Made by a program: the position numbers and the translations under genes. Positions 53,297 through 64,000 of a stretch of DNA of 64,000 bases are shown one piece after another. Numbering within the stretch: the first letter of the stretch is position 1; each line of letters begins with the position of its first letter. The DNA is from Pachyseris speciosa (lineage: Eukaryota > Cnidaria > Anthozoa > Scleractinia > Pachyseridae). Below the pieces are notes generated by a model. That model was given only the letters and a program-made list of their open reading frames with translations, searched no databases and had not been told where the DNA came from. The DNA lies in assembly GCA_016490735.1 (NCBI GenBank), contig JAEMWC010000032.1:1579501-1643500 (forward strand). The letters are read 5' to 3'.

Positions 53297-54972
53297 GTAT
53301 TTATATAGCGCCTATACTTTCCAGTGCTAAGCGCTTTACAATGCTTCAAAAAGATCGGTTAAAAAGTAAAAGTCTAAAAATCATTACATATATATGTATA
53401 TAATCACAAAATGCAAAATAAAAGCCTAAGATAGTTCATAAACTCGCTTAAAAAGAAAGGTCTTCAATTTGGATTTGAACCTATCTACATAAAAAAAGGT
53501 CTGCATTAGATATCCCCTGGGCATTTGTGTTTCTACATACAAGAACATTGTCGATCCTTCTTCCATTGCGTGCTACGCACACACAAATAGCGCCCTTGAC
53601 TGACGATGATTATCTCATCTTCAGCAGTATAAATGAAATTTCATAAGAATTAAGGTGGCTCAAACTTTCCGGCGCTTACACACTTTTATCAGAAGATGGT
53701 AAAGTTATGGCCTCAAACAGACGGCCAGTCATTGGTAAACAAATAATTGTCGCTTTCTCTTGTGCGTACCTGTCGAAAAATCCTGGCTATGCCCCTGTAT
53801 AGCCGTTGAAAACACCGTGAATCTTACCTTATAAGTCAATATAGCTAAAAAACAACCAGCTCATTGATCCGCGCTTTATATTTTTCAACTGATTAGCATC
53901 TTACGATGCACCATTTTAGGTTAAACAACAATGGTCGTTGGGTTAATACACCTAATTCCAAAATGGCGGCCAAATTATTATTCTTTTGTTTCCATGTTAA
54001 TTAGCCCTTTTTGCCTCATTTTCAGTTCAAAATTCTTTTGTATTTTGTACATGTTGACGAGGCAAAGAGGGCTAATTAGGTTAAACAACAATGGTCGTTG
54101 AGTTAATACACCTAATTCCAAAATGGCGGCCGAATTATTATTCTTTTGTTTCCATGTTAATTAGCCCTCTTTGCTTCATTTTCAGTTCAAAATTCTTTTG
54201 TATTTTGTGCATGTTGACAAGGCAAAGTGGGCTAATTAACATGCAAAGAAAAGAATAATAAATTGGCAGCCATTTTGGAATGAGGTGTATAGTTTGTCTC
54301 ACGATTGAGTCACATGGACGCGGATCGCGAAGTTTCAACTGCCATAGAGTGTTTTCCGACATGACGTCACGGCGGCCATGTTGGTGTCCCAAACTAAACC
54401 TCTGGGAATTGAACCTTATTTTAATGCAAATACTTTCTTTTGTTTCAGTAAGCCAATATGGCCGGTAGTCACGTGAATGAAAACGTTCTTTTCTGCTGAT
54501 CTTCATCAGGCGATGGTGCAGACTGGCTGTGTGCTGCTTCACTATCGCCTGATGAAGAACAGAAACGTATCGACCCACATGTATATATGTGACTCAATCG
54601 TGACACAAACGATTAAGCTTAACTCAACTATCATTTCAAGCCACGATGACACAACTCAAGACCAAAATCATATAAATTATGCAAGTGTTTAGGTTTTTTT
54701 TTTGAGATGGTTGTTTTGCAGTATAAGAACGGTTTCGCCTTTATTGGTTTAAAGCGCTAAGTACTGAATCTGAAACCTGTAGGAATCCGAAACTTAACGG
54801 AATCAGCTTTGCTTTCTTGTTATTGCAGGTTGTTGGAATACAGAACACCAGATACAGCAAGGCCCTGACTGGAAAGCAGTTATCAGTAACCCTGTGGTTC
54901 ACAAAAGATATGCTTGATATCCTGTGCTCCTGGACTTCAAACAGTCGCTACAGCCTGTGTAACAGGCGGTGA
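46915..54972 (+). CDS. PRSS23-like secreted serine protease, five exons
   Basis: Exons 46915-47008, 49761-49967, 51521-51615, 52791-53087 and 54829-54972 join with matching phases (1,1,0,0) into 837 bases, 278 residues plus stop. Every intron is GT-AG. Exon 1 encodes a signal peptide (MFIFHALSLFVFISFTV). Exon 2 has FPFSAAVKLSTRCTG and TAAHC with the catalytic His. Exon 3 has VGFLTP and VKRTFVVKDWIK. Exon 4 has IKDDFALLVL with the catalytic Asp and GASGAGVYM with the catalytic Ser. Exon 5 closes with LCSWT and LCNRR. The GASGxGVY box and KLST-CTG start match vertebrate PRSS23 and not classical GDSGGP trypsins. The prodomain is shorter than in vertebrate PRSS23 (383 residues in human). AATAAA lies at 55248. 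Confidence 0.85.
48602..49203. repeat. Long foldback element in protease intron 1
   Basis: CACAGGCAGCCCAGACATAC at 48602 is mirrored at the far end. Arms of about 190 bases match closely. Inner pieces (TTCACTGTTCAAAAGGTGTC) are mirrored as well, around a centre with GGTACCAGAGG. No coding content. Confidence 0.8.
49488..49526. repeat. GAC/GAT microsatellite
   Basis: Trinucleotide repeats of ACG and ATG type in protease intron 1. Confidence 0.7.
50005..50560. repeat. Composite foldback MITE in protease intron 2
   Basis: Inner arms 50088-50160 and 50255-50330 are inverted copies: CCTCCTTGCAGACACTTGG, GAAGCGGCCGCCATTTTG, TTGACAACCGCT. Outer arms 50009-50070 and 50384-50470 carry GATTATGAGCTCGAGATTTC and GATAGCTGATGAGGGCGC inverted. 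Related copies lie in the OTUD5-like intron at 60340-60790. Confidence 0.75.
51877..52242 (-). CDS. Hypothetical antisense reading frame in protease intron 3
   Basis: A 121-codon frame with protein-like composition (ATEKLLFVDELKESELQKKE, then SDDEPPTKRICKRNEKEV with a nuclear-signal-like basic patch). No domain is recognised and no splice partner is known. It may be a gene fragment or retrocopy, or chance. Confidence 0.2.
   Translation of the reverse strand: MTQSRFGGSILRIDATEKLLFVDELKESELQKKELLTSIFVLRMKQKPGDVSLQLPTTMMAGKSDDEPPTKRICKRNEKEVTGQFHFTTWLVKFARRLCVSMQGGYVLICKRNKSHDPLVS
53238..53510 (-). repeat. LINE/SINE 3' end with ATT tail
   Basis: On the minus strand TTGTAAAGCGCTTAGCACTG and GGCGCTATATAAATACTTTT are followed by (ATT)n, a 3' end shared by many LINEs and SINEs of marine animals. 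It lies in protease intron 4. Confidence 0.6.
53930..54290. repeat. Tandemly duplicated foldback MITE
   Basis: Units start TTCCAAAATGGCGGCC(A/G)AA (53955 and 54116). Both hold TTATTATTCTTTTGTTTCCA and GTTAATTAGCCCTCTTTGC. The second completes the inverted end GGCAGCCATTTTGGAATGAG near 54265. A full single copy is at 57895-58085. Confidence 0.75.
54293..54650. repeat. Inverted pair of Penelope-type tails
   Basis: GTTTGTCTCACGATTGAGTC (54293) is mirrored by GACTCAATCGTGACACAAAC (54591-54610). Within it ATCGCCTGATGAAG occurs on both strands (54545-54558 plus; 54500-54513 minus). The plus copy continues with GAAACG and the same tail as 9545-9590. So two hammerhead-bearing tails stand head to head. 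Confidence 0.6.
54545..54573 (+). ncRNA. Hammerhead fossil with stem II deleted
   Basis: CTGATGA (54549-54555) keeps the full core and GAAAC (54562-54566) is present, but the stem II strands are lost between them and the CGTC end reads CGTATCG. Not expected to cleave. Confidence 0.5.
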
Positions 54973-55247
54973 CGATTGGTCTTCATTCATGTTTGGGAGA
55001 AAATATGAATTCCTAGGTTTTACTCGCCTGTGAACACAGCCGCCTCTCATCGCTCCCGGCCACTTGGGACGTTTCACGCGATGAGAGGCAACTGTGTTCG
55101 CTGGCTAAGGTTTTACGTGAAAACCGTCAACGCACAGCAGTCTTTTGAAGGGGAATGCTGAAGAGTGGTGCATGCATTCTTCACTCCGTTTAAAATCAGC
55201 GCTTAGGCGTAATCACTATAGATAAGTGATATTCTATGCAAGACTCT

Positions 55248-55253
55248 AATAAA
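55248..55253 (+). terminator. Polyadenylation signal of the protease gene
   Basis: AATAAA about 275 bases after the stop codon. It is the first such hexamer downstream noted in this orientation. Confidence 0.45.
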
Positions 55254-55259
55254 TATCTA

Positions 55260-55745
55260 GTTATACAACTTCCCGTCGTCTTGTTCTTCAGTGGTCGAGT
55301 GGTAAGAAGCCGTTCCTACTACCGCTCCTGCTAACGCCATAGTTCCGGGTTCAATCCAGTCCAAAATATCCTTAATTTTTTTAATTTGTTCTTGTTCTTA
55401 GTTAATGTAGACTCTCTACATTAACTGGGTAGAATTACAAATGTAGACTGTTTACATTTACTATCAGATTAGGTTGGCTAGGCGAATGAGGAGAATGTCT
55501 GGATTCCTGGCTAACACACCCCCACACCCCGGCCCCCCACTTCTTCCCCAATCCACTTTACCCAGACAGGTATACGCACCAACACTATTCAGCACTCGAT
55601 CTCCGGTAAGCTCGTTAAAATATAAAGCTGATTTCAAAGCCTGCTGTAATGTTATTTTCTATTTATTACCATTTTCAAAGTTACTTGTTCCTTTTTCAAA
55701 GTAGTTTTCCTCACAGGTATCTATACATCACATGACAAACTATAC
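55260..55745. other. Intergenic, C-rich patches
   Basis: 55300-55360 has weak tRNA-like boxes (GTGGTCGAGTGGTAAGAAGC, GTTCCGGGTTCAATCC), perhaps a decayed SINE head. The rest is featureless. Confidence 0.35.
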
Positions 55746-55754
55746 ACTAATATG

Positions 55755-56055
55755 TATTTAACGCTAATGCACGTATCATCGGCTTCCCCTTGGGGTCGAC
55801 CCCCGGGCTAACCAGGGGGATTGTAAAATCAGTCAAGCAAACTTGAGGAATTGCCCCGGGGGGTCGGGGAATCTTACAAGACGACGTCCCCTCGGTGAGG
55901 TGTCTTTCAGCAAAAAATCTCCCTGACACCCTTTACAAACTTGTGAATTCCCCCACCCCCTAATCGTTCATCGTAAAACAATGTCCCCACATATCTCCCA
56001 GGTTGGCCCGCGGGTCAATCCCATGGGGAAGCCGATAACATGTGCATAAACACTA
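55755..56055. repeat. MITE with inverted ends, about 300 bp
   Basis: AACGCTAATGCACGTATCAT and CGGCTTCCCCTTGGGGTCGA at the left are mirrored with a few changes by CCCATGGGGAAGCCGATAAC and GTGCATAAACACTAAC at the right. The centre is GC-rich. No coding content. Confidence 0.7.
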
Positions 56056-56059
56056 ACTT

Positions 56060-57250
56060 GACTCAAACTCAGAAGCTAATAAAGAAACGTACTCTCTTTA
56101 AAACGACGACCGCTCTTAATTCGTCTTCTTGATTTTATTGACTCGTTTTTTTACTCCTGTTTCCCCTGTATTTCCCCTTTCACTCCCAAGTTACCCCAAT
56201 TCAAAATGGCTTTAAGATATCAAAATATTGAAACAGCAAGTACCACAGCAAAGAAGAGCTCGTTGTGAACTGTACTGGCATAGACTCGGAAAATAGAATC
56301 ATCTTTCCAATAAATGGTACCACGGGAAAGCTTTCATCCCGAAATAAAACGAGAGGAGAAAAAAGAACCGATTAAGGCCTGGAAAGAACAGGATGACACA
56401 ACCAATAGCAGGAGCAGCCGTATGACCTGTAGTAGACTAAGGACCAACGTTTCCGGGTCTTTCAGACGCGTTGAATATAGTTCAAGTTACAGGTACAAAC
56501 GGCGTATGGTATTGTATGACTCCTACCAAAGTTAAGTATGGAACTTAATGTGACGTAACAATTCTAGCAGACACCGATGAACTTTACACCTTTCCTAACA
56601 AAGGTAGGATAATAATTATCATGAGCTGTGTCTTGCTGTGAATGTGTCTTCTGCTTGTTAGGTATTGACACAGTGAAAACCGTAACGTGGTGTATAGATG
56701 AGAGACCGTTTGTGACGGAAAGCTTTTTACAACTCAAGTAATAACATGAATTTTCCAGCATATCCGCAGTACAAGTAACCCCACCCACCCCTCCCCTCCC
56801 ACCCCACGCCCTTAGAAAAACCTATGACAGTTTGTTCACGTCGGCCCAGTTTGTACCCAAAAATGAAATTTCGAATTTAAAACGACAAGATGAGCTGCCA
56901 AAGCACATACATCAACGGAGTTGAGTAAAGAAAAAACGACACGACACTGAAGGGAAAATTATAAACCATACCACCGAAACACTGGGAAAAGTAAGAAATA
57001 AAGAACATCACCTGATGATATTGAAATTAAATGCAAATAAACTGAAATAAATCATTACAAATTTCCATTATAAAACAATTACACCTTTGAATTGACAATT
57101 ATCTTATGCTACATTGAAAATCCTATTTGACCCATAGAAAGCAATAAACAAGCATAATATTATTATAATTATATAATGTTGCTATACAATTGCAAAACAA
57201 TTCTAACGGAACTTCATTGTGTAACGTATGGTTGATGGTCTTGTCCAAAC
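56060..57250. other. Intergenic region between the two convergent genes
   Basis: No exon recognised. It must hold the 3' UTR of the OTUD5-like gene on its right side; no clear AATAAA on the minus strand was found near the stop. Confidence 0.4.
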
Positions 57251-57252
57251 TC

Positions 57253-60200
57253 CTAGGATTTCGATTCATCATCACTGCATTTTTCTTTCACAGTTTCCTT
57301 TTTTAGTTTCTCTAAATATTCCTTTTGGGACTCTGCTAAGACTGCTGCCAGAATGCTCTCATCCTCCCATTCAGAGAAACCTGTGATTGGAGAGAAGAAG
57401 TCATGAAAATGAAGAAAGAATCAATGCGTGGTGGGTTGGGGAGGGGGGGGGGGGGGATTTTCTGCCCAAGTATCCGGAAGGGCAGTCGAATTATGCCTGT
57501 TATTTGAGAATCTGGACACCACATGAAGTAGACAGAGCATTTGATCCAGTAGAATGATGTGTCAAGGTAAACAACTTCACAGGAAATTTGACTTTTCCTA
57601 TCACTGCATCCACTGTCTAGGGACTTTTTCACGATTTGAAAATAGACGAGGCTGCCTGCCAGATTTAGATCTGGCTGTGTACAATTATTTCAAAATTCAT
57701 AATGTATCTCCAAAGAAGTTACAATTATTTTTTAAGATTTTCTGCTAACTCTATTCTGTATCTGGTGTTCTGTTACTAAGTCATTGTTTGGATCATTTCA
57801 TTCGTTTAGAGCCAGTTTTATGAATTTCCTTTTTTTTGCTCCAGGGGAGTTTAAAGGCTCTGCAAACACTCTCAATATGTTGATCTAACAACATCCAGCA
57901 TACACTTTATTCCAAAATGGCAGCCAGTTTATTATTCTTTTGTTTGCACGTTAATTAGCCCTCTTTACCTCATCAACATGTACAAAATACAAAAAGTTTT
58001 TGAAGTTCAAATGATGCAAAGAGGGCTAATTAACATGCAGACAAAATAATAATGAATTGGCCACCATTTTGGAATAAGGTGTATTGTTGAGCTCATCATG
58101 TTGGGTGCGTTTGAACAAACACCAACAATCCTCATCAACAGCCACGTGGCATACCAATGTACCCAACATGATGGACCGAACAAAACTGGATGTTGCTGCT
58201 TGCACAGGCTTTACTTCATCAAGCCCTGTAAATAATTATTCATCTTCCAAGACAAATAAAGCAAATGACAGTAAATGAGTATATGAAAAAACAATTACAA
58301 ATAAATTTCAAATAGCTTAGTTTTTATTGTGCTCTGCACTCCATTACCAGGAAAAAAGTTTATCTGGATACAGACTAGATTCAGTATGAACATGATTCTC
58401 ACCATATCCTGTTGGAGGGAGGTAATCCAAGTAGTTTGGTTCAGCACCACCAGAAGCCCCAGGGGGAGATGGTGGGTTAGAAGACTCTGTTGAACACCCT
58501 GGCTTTGAATCATAGTAAGTAGCCTTCATGGTGCTAACAGTGCATGTAGTAGTGGCTTGACTGGCAGTTGGACACGCTTCTGATGAAGAGGAACAAGCTA
58601 AAGTCTCGTGCCTGGGAGAGCTGGGTGAATGACGAGGGGACTTGCTAGGAGGGGCACTCTCAGGGGCATCTCGATCACGTTCCCTGTGGTGTGGAGAGGT
58701 AGGTCTCTTGGATTCCGTGCAGGTGGAGGTGCTACTGCTCGCAGTGGGACTAGAGCGAGGCTGTAATGCAAATCAACATTAAACACAATACAACTGGTTG
58801 AGAATGATCTGTACATCTGTGGTGAATCAACTGCAGTTACTAGCTGGTCAATCTTTCCCTTCAGGAATGCTCACCCATGAAACAAATCATTTTCTGCTTC
58901 AATAACAACTCAGGGGGCACCTACTATTCTCCATCCATCCTACAGTGTCACACATTGCTATGCAACAAGCCACTTGCTTGTGATCAGTTTAGGGAGAAGC
59001 ATTATCGTAATGGTGACACTAGTGCCCCTGCAATATACATTGTAAAATACTATTTACGAGCACATTTTGTGTGATGTAAACTTTCTTCATAGTGTGTTTC
59101 AGGTTTTACCACTCCAGATAAAGTCTAAATATTCCATTGTTTTTGTTTTACATTTGTCCACGTTTCCAGAATTTCAGTCATAAAATTACAACATAAAGTA
59201 TTGCAGATGACATACAAGATTTGCACAGGCAACTTTCTATACAAATTCATCACACACTTCTTCATAAAGAAAACTTTGCTGTTACCAAATTTGATGTAAC
59301 CATCAATGAGCAACATGCAACCACAATCAAATTGAAAACAAGAAATAGAAGAAAAAAAGAAAAGAAATAGAAGAAGAAAAAGAAAGCAAGTGTCTTCTTG
59401 GTTTTGACCTCAGACCCATAGCCCACTTTGGAAAAGAGTAAGCACCTGGTGTGCATTTCTCAAAACTCCCAAAAATGTTTTGGGCGAGAAAAACTATTTT
59501 ACGTGCACTAGGTTCTTTTGGGAAAGCATGCTATAAAACTGAGAAACACATCAATTGGGCCAGTTTGCCAAAAAAGCTAGCACCAATAGACAGAAAACTG
59601 ACTTGAAAAATACTTCTCTGACCAGAAATGTTTCCCGGAGTTGTGAGAAACTACAGGGAACAAATCTAAACTTAATTGAAAATCAATCAATTTGAACTAA
59701 ATGGTTTTTCACAGAAAAGGACATTACAAAATTAGTAGTTTCATCAAGTTTGAAAAAGTATGGATAAAAAGCCACCAGATAACATTAATTGAAAAAAAAA
59801 AAAAAAAATTCATACGCATGTCTTTAAAGTGCCCCCCCCCCCCCACCCCAACACACACACCATACAAAGTAACTGATTTTCACAACTTTCATAAACTTTT
59901 TGTTCATCTTCTATTCAACTGAAAAGCCTCAAAGCTAGTTACGCAATCGATGAAATTTAAAAGTTCATCCCAAGGCCCCTACTCTTTTCCAAAGTGGGCT
60001 ATTCCTTAGAACAAGGGTAATATTGTAACATGCTAGCTACAACATGTGACCGTTTTCTCTAAAATTTAACAGAAATCTTTTGACTTGCTGCAATTGTGAG
60101 CCACATGTAAAGGTAAAAAGCCATCACTCTTACTAGAGCTCTTGTTCCTCTAGCCCGCTTCTCACGATCCCTCAGCCATTCCAAGTAAGATTCTCGAGCA

Positions 60201-62385
60201 ACTGCTTCCTCCATAGCTTCATTTGTTGCCTCCCAGTCAGTACAACGAAGTTTATCAGCCAACATTTGCTGTAAAAACAAATAATTTAATTGTTTTAGTA
60301 TAAATCTATCAGTTGTTCAAAACCCTCTTAGCAGAGTCACTTCAAAAAGGTGAAGAGGCAGTCGCCATTTTGTTGACAACCACTACTCACTATTTACAAC
60401 ATCAGAATGTATAGCGAGTAGCATAGTCGGTCAGACAACGACATTTGTGATAGAATGCCAGTAGATTTATAATTAACAATGAGATTATGAGCTCGAGATT
60501 GCTTTCACGTGATAGCTGATGAGGGCGCAGCCTGAATCAGCTATCACACATAGAAATCAAGAGCAAATAATCTAATTGTTTTAGTATTAATCTTCTAGTC
60601 ACTCAAAACTAAACTAGTAAATTACCTAAATCCTCCTCGCAGACACTTGGAAAACATGAAGAAGCGGCCGCCATTTTGTTGACAGCCGCTACTCACTATC
60701 ACAAAATAGATAACGAGTAACATAGTCGGTAAGAGAACGACATTCGTGATAGAATGCTAGTAGATTCATAAAATGTAATATAATGTGTACCTGTTCAATG
60801 TGCCATTCTTCTGACTGTTTGAATGCATCACTGACAAGTGTTCCCTGATAACACAAAGATCAGAGAAACTTTTACAATAAAGACAATTTTATAAACAAAC
60901 TAAATGCATTACAAGACATTCTTAAGGGAGAGACGGTTTATCTGAGCACCCTAGCAGGTGAAATCTACAATCAAGGAAAAAGTGCTGGGACACATTCTCA
61001 TTTACACTGTTTCTACATATATGAACACACAAGAGAAAAACCTTCAAATGTTGAGTGTGACTACTGCAAATGTTTTCTATCTTCAACATTGTTCCAGGGG
61101 GAGGGGTTCAAAATCCTGTTTGAAACACAGAACTACCAGTAAAGGAACAGTAATTGTGAAAAATGTCACATTTGTCCCAAGGTGTTTTGTTCCCCATTGT
61201 AGAATGATAGTTCCCCTCTTACCTTACTATAGTCATTGTACTAAGTTGTCTACACTTTTTGATAATGTGTGTTTAAGTATGTATATCCTACTATAGTTGC
61301 CGATCACAAATTGCATATTATAATAGACAACTGGCAACCTGGCATTTTAAACTCATAATGGTTATTTTAGGTTGCCAGTAACCCTTTAAAATGTAATATT
61401 ATCTTGCATCTATTAAAAATACTGTACATGTATTATGTAGTTATGACTGTTGTACAAAAAAAAAAATGAAATGTTGTTGTTGTTGTTTGCTGTCCTAATG
61501 ATTGCAACTTCTTGTATGGTGTTTGTCGTCATTACTATTTATTTTTTACCCTGCCTGGTCTCAGGAACTCGTAAAAAAACAGGATTACAATCACCTGATA
61601 ACTACATAGGGATATCTGCAGGCCATGAATAACAAAATATGGACCATTAGAATTAACTCACCCATGGTTTGTAGCCAGAGAGACCAAGCCCCACGCCAAC
61701 AGAGGGCTTGTTAGGATTGAGCACTGCATTATAGTGCACACCATTATGGTAACTAAGCCGGATTGGTTCATAGTCAGTCTTATACGAGCTATGGAAGATG
61801 TTAATTGGTTCTGAAAATGACACACACAGCTGTAATTAGTGTGTAAGTCTTTTTGGATAATTATAAGTACATAAATTGTGTATATGTGTAACCATAACTA
61901 TATTAACAAAATTGTGTCTTTAGATAGTCTATTTTAAGGTAAAATCAGTAATTTATTATGTACTTGCTTACATGCAATGTTTGAAATTTGTTTAAAAAGT
62001 AATGAAAATTGCCAATTTATTGGAAGCATTGCTTTGAAATCACTAAACCACATGTAAGTAGTAACTGAATCATGAAAGTTGTCAAACACTATCACAAAGT
62101 TCCCCGACCAACAATTCCCTGGAAGAAAGGACCCAGCTCCAAAAACGTTTAGGATCTCTATGTCATACATGTACGTTACTGTGTCACCAACATGCAGGGA
62201 CTCCCTCAAAACACAACTGAGTGCCCACCTGTGCTGTATTGGTACACCTCAATTGTCCTATTATAGATCTCACACATGGCCTGCATCTCAATGTGGTTTC
62301 CATGGCAATGGCTCTCCCGCTTGCGTTTGATATAGCCATTGAAATCCTCAGTCACATACTGGGAGAAGTAGTCAGCATTCTTGAG
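57253..62385 (-). CDS. otud5: OTUD5-like deubiquitinase, C-terminal six exons
   Basis: Minus-strand exons 62385-62229, 61810-61662, 60844-60791, 60268-60134, 58760-58403 and 57380-57253 join in phase (1,0,0,0,1) for 981 bases, 326 residues plus TAG. The first carries [18 protein letters not shown] and [11 protein letters not shown] with the catalytic His of the OTU fold. The next has [18 protein letters not shown] and [11 protein letters not shown]. Then come [22 protein letters not shown] and [12 protein letters not shown] Ser/Pro-rich low-complexity exon follows, then [19 protein letters not shown], a ubiquitin-interacting-like helix. Human OTUD5 (DUBA) has the same blocks in the same order. 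The exon with the catalytic Cys should lie beyond base 64000. Confidence 0.92.
57895..58085. repeat. Foldback MITE in OTUD5-like intron
   Basis: CACTTTATTCCAAAATGGCA at the left and GCCACCATTTTGGAATAAGG at the right are inverted. Inside, GTTAATTAGCCCTCTTT is mirrored by AGAGGGCTAATTAAC. Same family as 53930-54290. Confidence 0.8.
60340..60790. repeat. Foldback MITE copies in OTUD5-like intron
   Basis: Pieces CGCCATTTTGTTGACAACC (60364), GATTATGAGCTCGAGATTGC (60485), GATAGCTGATGAGGGCGC, and CCTCCTCGCAGACACTTGG with GAAGCGGCCGCCATTTTG (60632-60678) match 50005-50560. The right end stops at the splice-donor side of the 60791 exon, so the element lies a few bases from coding sequence. Confidence 0.7.
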
Positions 62386-62611
62386 CTACCAGTAAAAAAC
62401 AATTTTATTAAACAAAATTAAGTCTATAAGAAAAATACCTCCTAACAAGAAAGACATACATGTACATTGTGTATTATTCAACATGTCGCAAGCGTGGGAC
62501 AAAGACAACATCCAAGTCTCTTACAAGAAAAAAACTCATCACCTAACCACTCAGCAAAGGCCATTAACAGTGGTATTTGAGGTACACTCTGTGTGGTACA
62601 ACAGTGTAATA

Positions 62612-63253
62612 CAGTCGAACCTCGATTATCCGGACCTCGATTATCAGGACGTCTTGATTATCCAGCCTCTTTCTTCTGGTCCCAAATGTTTTTCATGAAC
62701 AGTAACAAGGCATGTCAGGAGCCCATCACAAGTACAGCTCGATCCCATACTAAGCCTACATGTATGTCACGGCATCTATTGTTAGACTATCTTTACCTGA
62801 AAAAAGGGCAACAAACATGGCAATGACAGGGCCACGAAACAACAGTTTTAATGAGCAAATACAAAGGCTCTGCATGTGCAGCGACTTGTGATTGGTCATC
62901 GGGGCTCCTGTGGGAAACTGATATTGGTGGGAAATTCAATCTAAAAATAAACTGGCCTGTGAAAATGCCAAGACAGGAAAATAGGGCAGTTGTACGCTCC
63001 TAGTGATGGGCTCCTGGGTATGATGAAGATCCCTAGAGATGATCATTATGATTTATTTTTAATTCAGGCAATGAAAAGTGCATTTGAAAAACTGAGTTTG
63101 TTTTCCTTTCAAAGAGCAAACAGTATAAACCAAAGTGTTTGCATGAATTTCTTTTGTACAATACAGTGCACTATGTTTGATTTTGTGTCATTAATATTTG
63201 TAATTCGATTATCCGGACTATTTTCTCCAGTCCAGATAATCAAGGTTCGACTG
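62612..63253. mobile_element. Pogo/Tigger-like MITE
   Basis: Left end CAGTCGAACCTCGATTATC is mirrored by GATAATCAAGGTTCGACTG at the right end. Both sides are flanked by TA (62610-62611 and 63254-63255), the target of mariner/pogo transposases. The 642-bp interior has no transposase. Two extra copies of CTCGATTATC/CTTGATTATC follow the left end in tandem. Confidence 0.8.
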
Positions 63254-63259
63254 TACAAA

Positions 63260-64000
63260 AATAAAGGTGGGTACCACGTTATAAGAAAGATGTAACATTC
63301 AGCATGCCATGAGGATAAACAAAGGAGATTGAGCTACACTGTAGGCCCCCAGCAAAAGTCAAACCCATAACCTTCTGTAAACAAGTTCTTCTAACCACTG
63401 ACAAAAGAGAGATCCATGAAGGGCTTGGTTAATATTCTACTGGTCTGACCAGCATACTGCTAGGATCTGCAATGTCATCAATGTCCCATGTCGTGATTTT
63501 TCAAAGAGTGGCAATAAAATGATGAACTGGTCCCCACAAAGGTTCAGAAATATCTCTCTGCAAACCATCCAGCTTGGTAAGCAAAACTTCATTGTACATC
63601 AAGGACTGCTCTAGATCTTTATTTTCTTTCTTCAAGACTCAGGAAAATTTAGATGTTTGCCAGTGTGACTAAATCAAGTTCTCTGTGTGATACTTCAATG
63701 CAGTTGTTAAATGTTATTAGCACACCTGCCACTGAGAATCAATGCGAACACTGCCCACCTTTAGGGATCCAAAATCATCTCACAAACTACTTCAATTTCT
63801 CTATGCTTTCCTTTTTCTCAATTTAATACGTTGTAAAATAATTGGATTCGGCATCATAAGTGGGCCGAGTTTGTTGGTTCTCTACCCAAAAACAAGCATT
63901 TGATTTGATTCTACTTTATTTGGGAGTTGATTTGATTTAGTTCCCTCAAATAGTAGAGTATCTGTGCTCAGCTAGAAAGATTTGAGACTTACATGTAAAT
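63260..64000. other. Probable OTUD5-like intron with a coding-like relic
   Basis: On the minus strand near 63490-63640 there is LKKENKDLEQSLMYNEVLLT and, after it, TKLDGLQRDISEPLWG, then stops. It looks like a dead fragment of an unrelated coding sequence. The OTU catalytic-Cys exon was searched for here and not found. Confidence 0.35.

Noticed and set aside
58344..58402. Extension of the OTUD5-like exon to the stop after DKLFSW
   Set aside because: The donor at 58402 (GTGAGA) gives the correct phase to the last exon and restores the conserved FSEWEDE end; reading through would lose the ubiquitin-interacting helix.
62400..64000. OTU catalytic-Cys exon
   Set aside because: No DGACLFRA-like frame was found on the minus strand; it must lie beyond the window.

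Overview
The window is eukaryotic nuclear DNA, AT-rich and intron-bearing. It is most likely from an anthozoan cnidarian such as a stony coral. This is inferred from the gene style, from dense tRNA-derived repeats, and from the mix of L2-like LINEs, DIRS and Ngaro tyrosine-recombinase retrotransposons, Penelope-like tails and foldback MITEs. No bacterial-type operons, rRNA or CRISPR arrays were seen.

Two host genes can be reconstructed by splice phase. A PRSS23-like secreted serine protease lies on the plus strand (46915-54972, five exons, 278 residues, His, Asp and Ser all present). The C-terminal 326 codons of an OTUD5-like deubiquitinase lie on the minus strand (57253-62385, six exons); its N-terminal half, with the catalytic Cys, should lie beyond the right edge. 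A class A GPCR (26350-27197) is broken, with TM4 missing. A cnidarian NHL/SAP-like multi-copy family occurs twice as broken copies (15539-17094 minus; 28268-30934 plus).

Layout. 1-3250: decayed Ty3/gypsy element with LTR-like repeats and a Penelope-like fragment. 4260-7440: tRNA-like repeats, including three copies in a near-perfect palindrome. 7418-12290: a DIRS-like retrotransposon on the minus strand, invaded by a Penelope-like GIY-YIG fragment and by a small tandem element carrying hammerhead ribozymes. 12400-15185: 5' half of an L2-like LINE split by a TTAA-flanked MITE. 15539-17460: first NHL/SAP copy and a 15-bp minisatellite. 17890-18470: SINE and a Penelope-type tail. 19750-25217: an almost intact Ngaro-type element with split direct repeats. 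25555-26090: two foldback repeats. 26350-31645: GPCR relic, second NHL/SAP copy with possible transposon ends, and a third copy of the hammerhead-type element. 32600-39830: diverged ~1-1.9 kb repeats with tRNA-like boxes. 41345-44540: SINE and two LINE remnants. 46915 to the end: the two host genes, whose introns share foldback MITE families.

The most interesting item is the 464-bp insertion at 9907-10370. It is a dimer of a 254-bp unit, each with a type I hammerhead motif, flanked by a 14-bp target-site duplication inside a DIRS RT gene. This is the architecture expected of an animal retrozyme, a non-autonomous element spread through self-cleaved RNA. Fossil hammerheads of the Penelope type occur at three other places, giving a possible partner machinery. 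All identifications are by eye from sequence; no searches were run.
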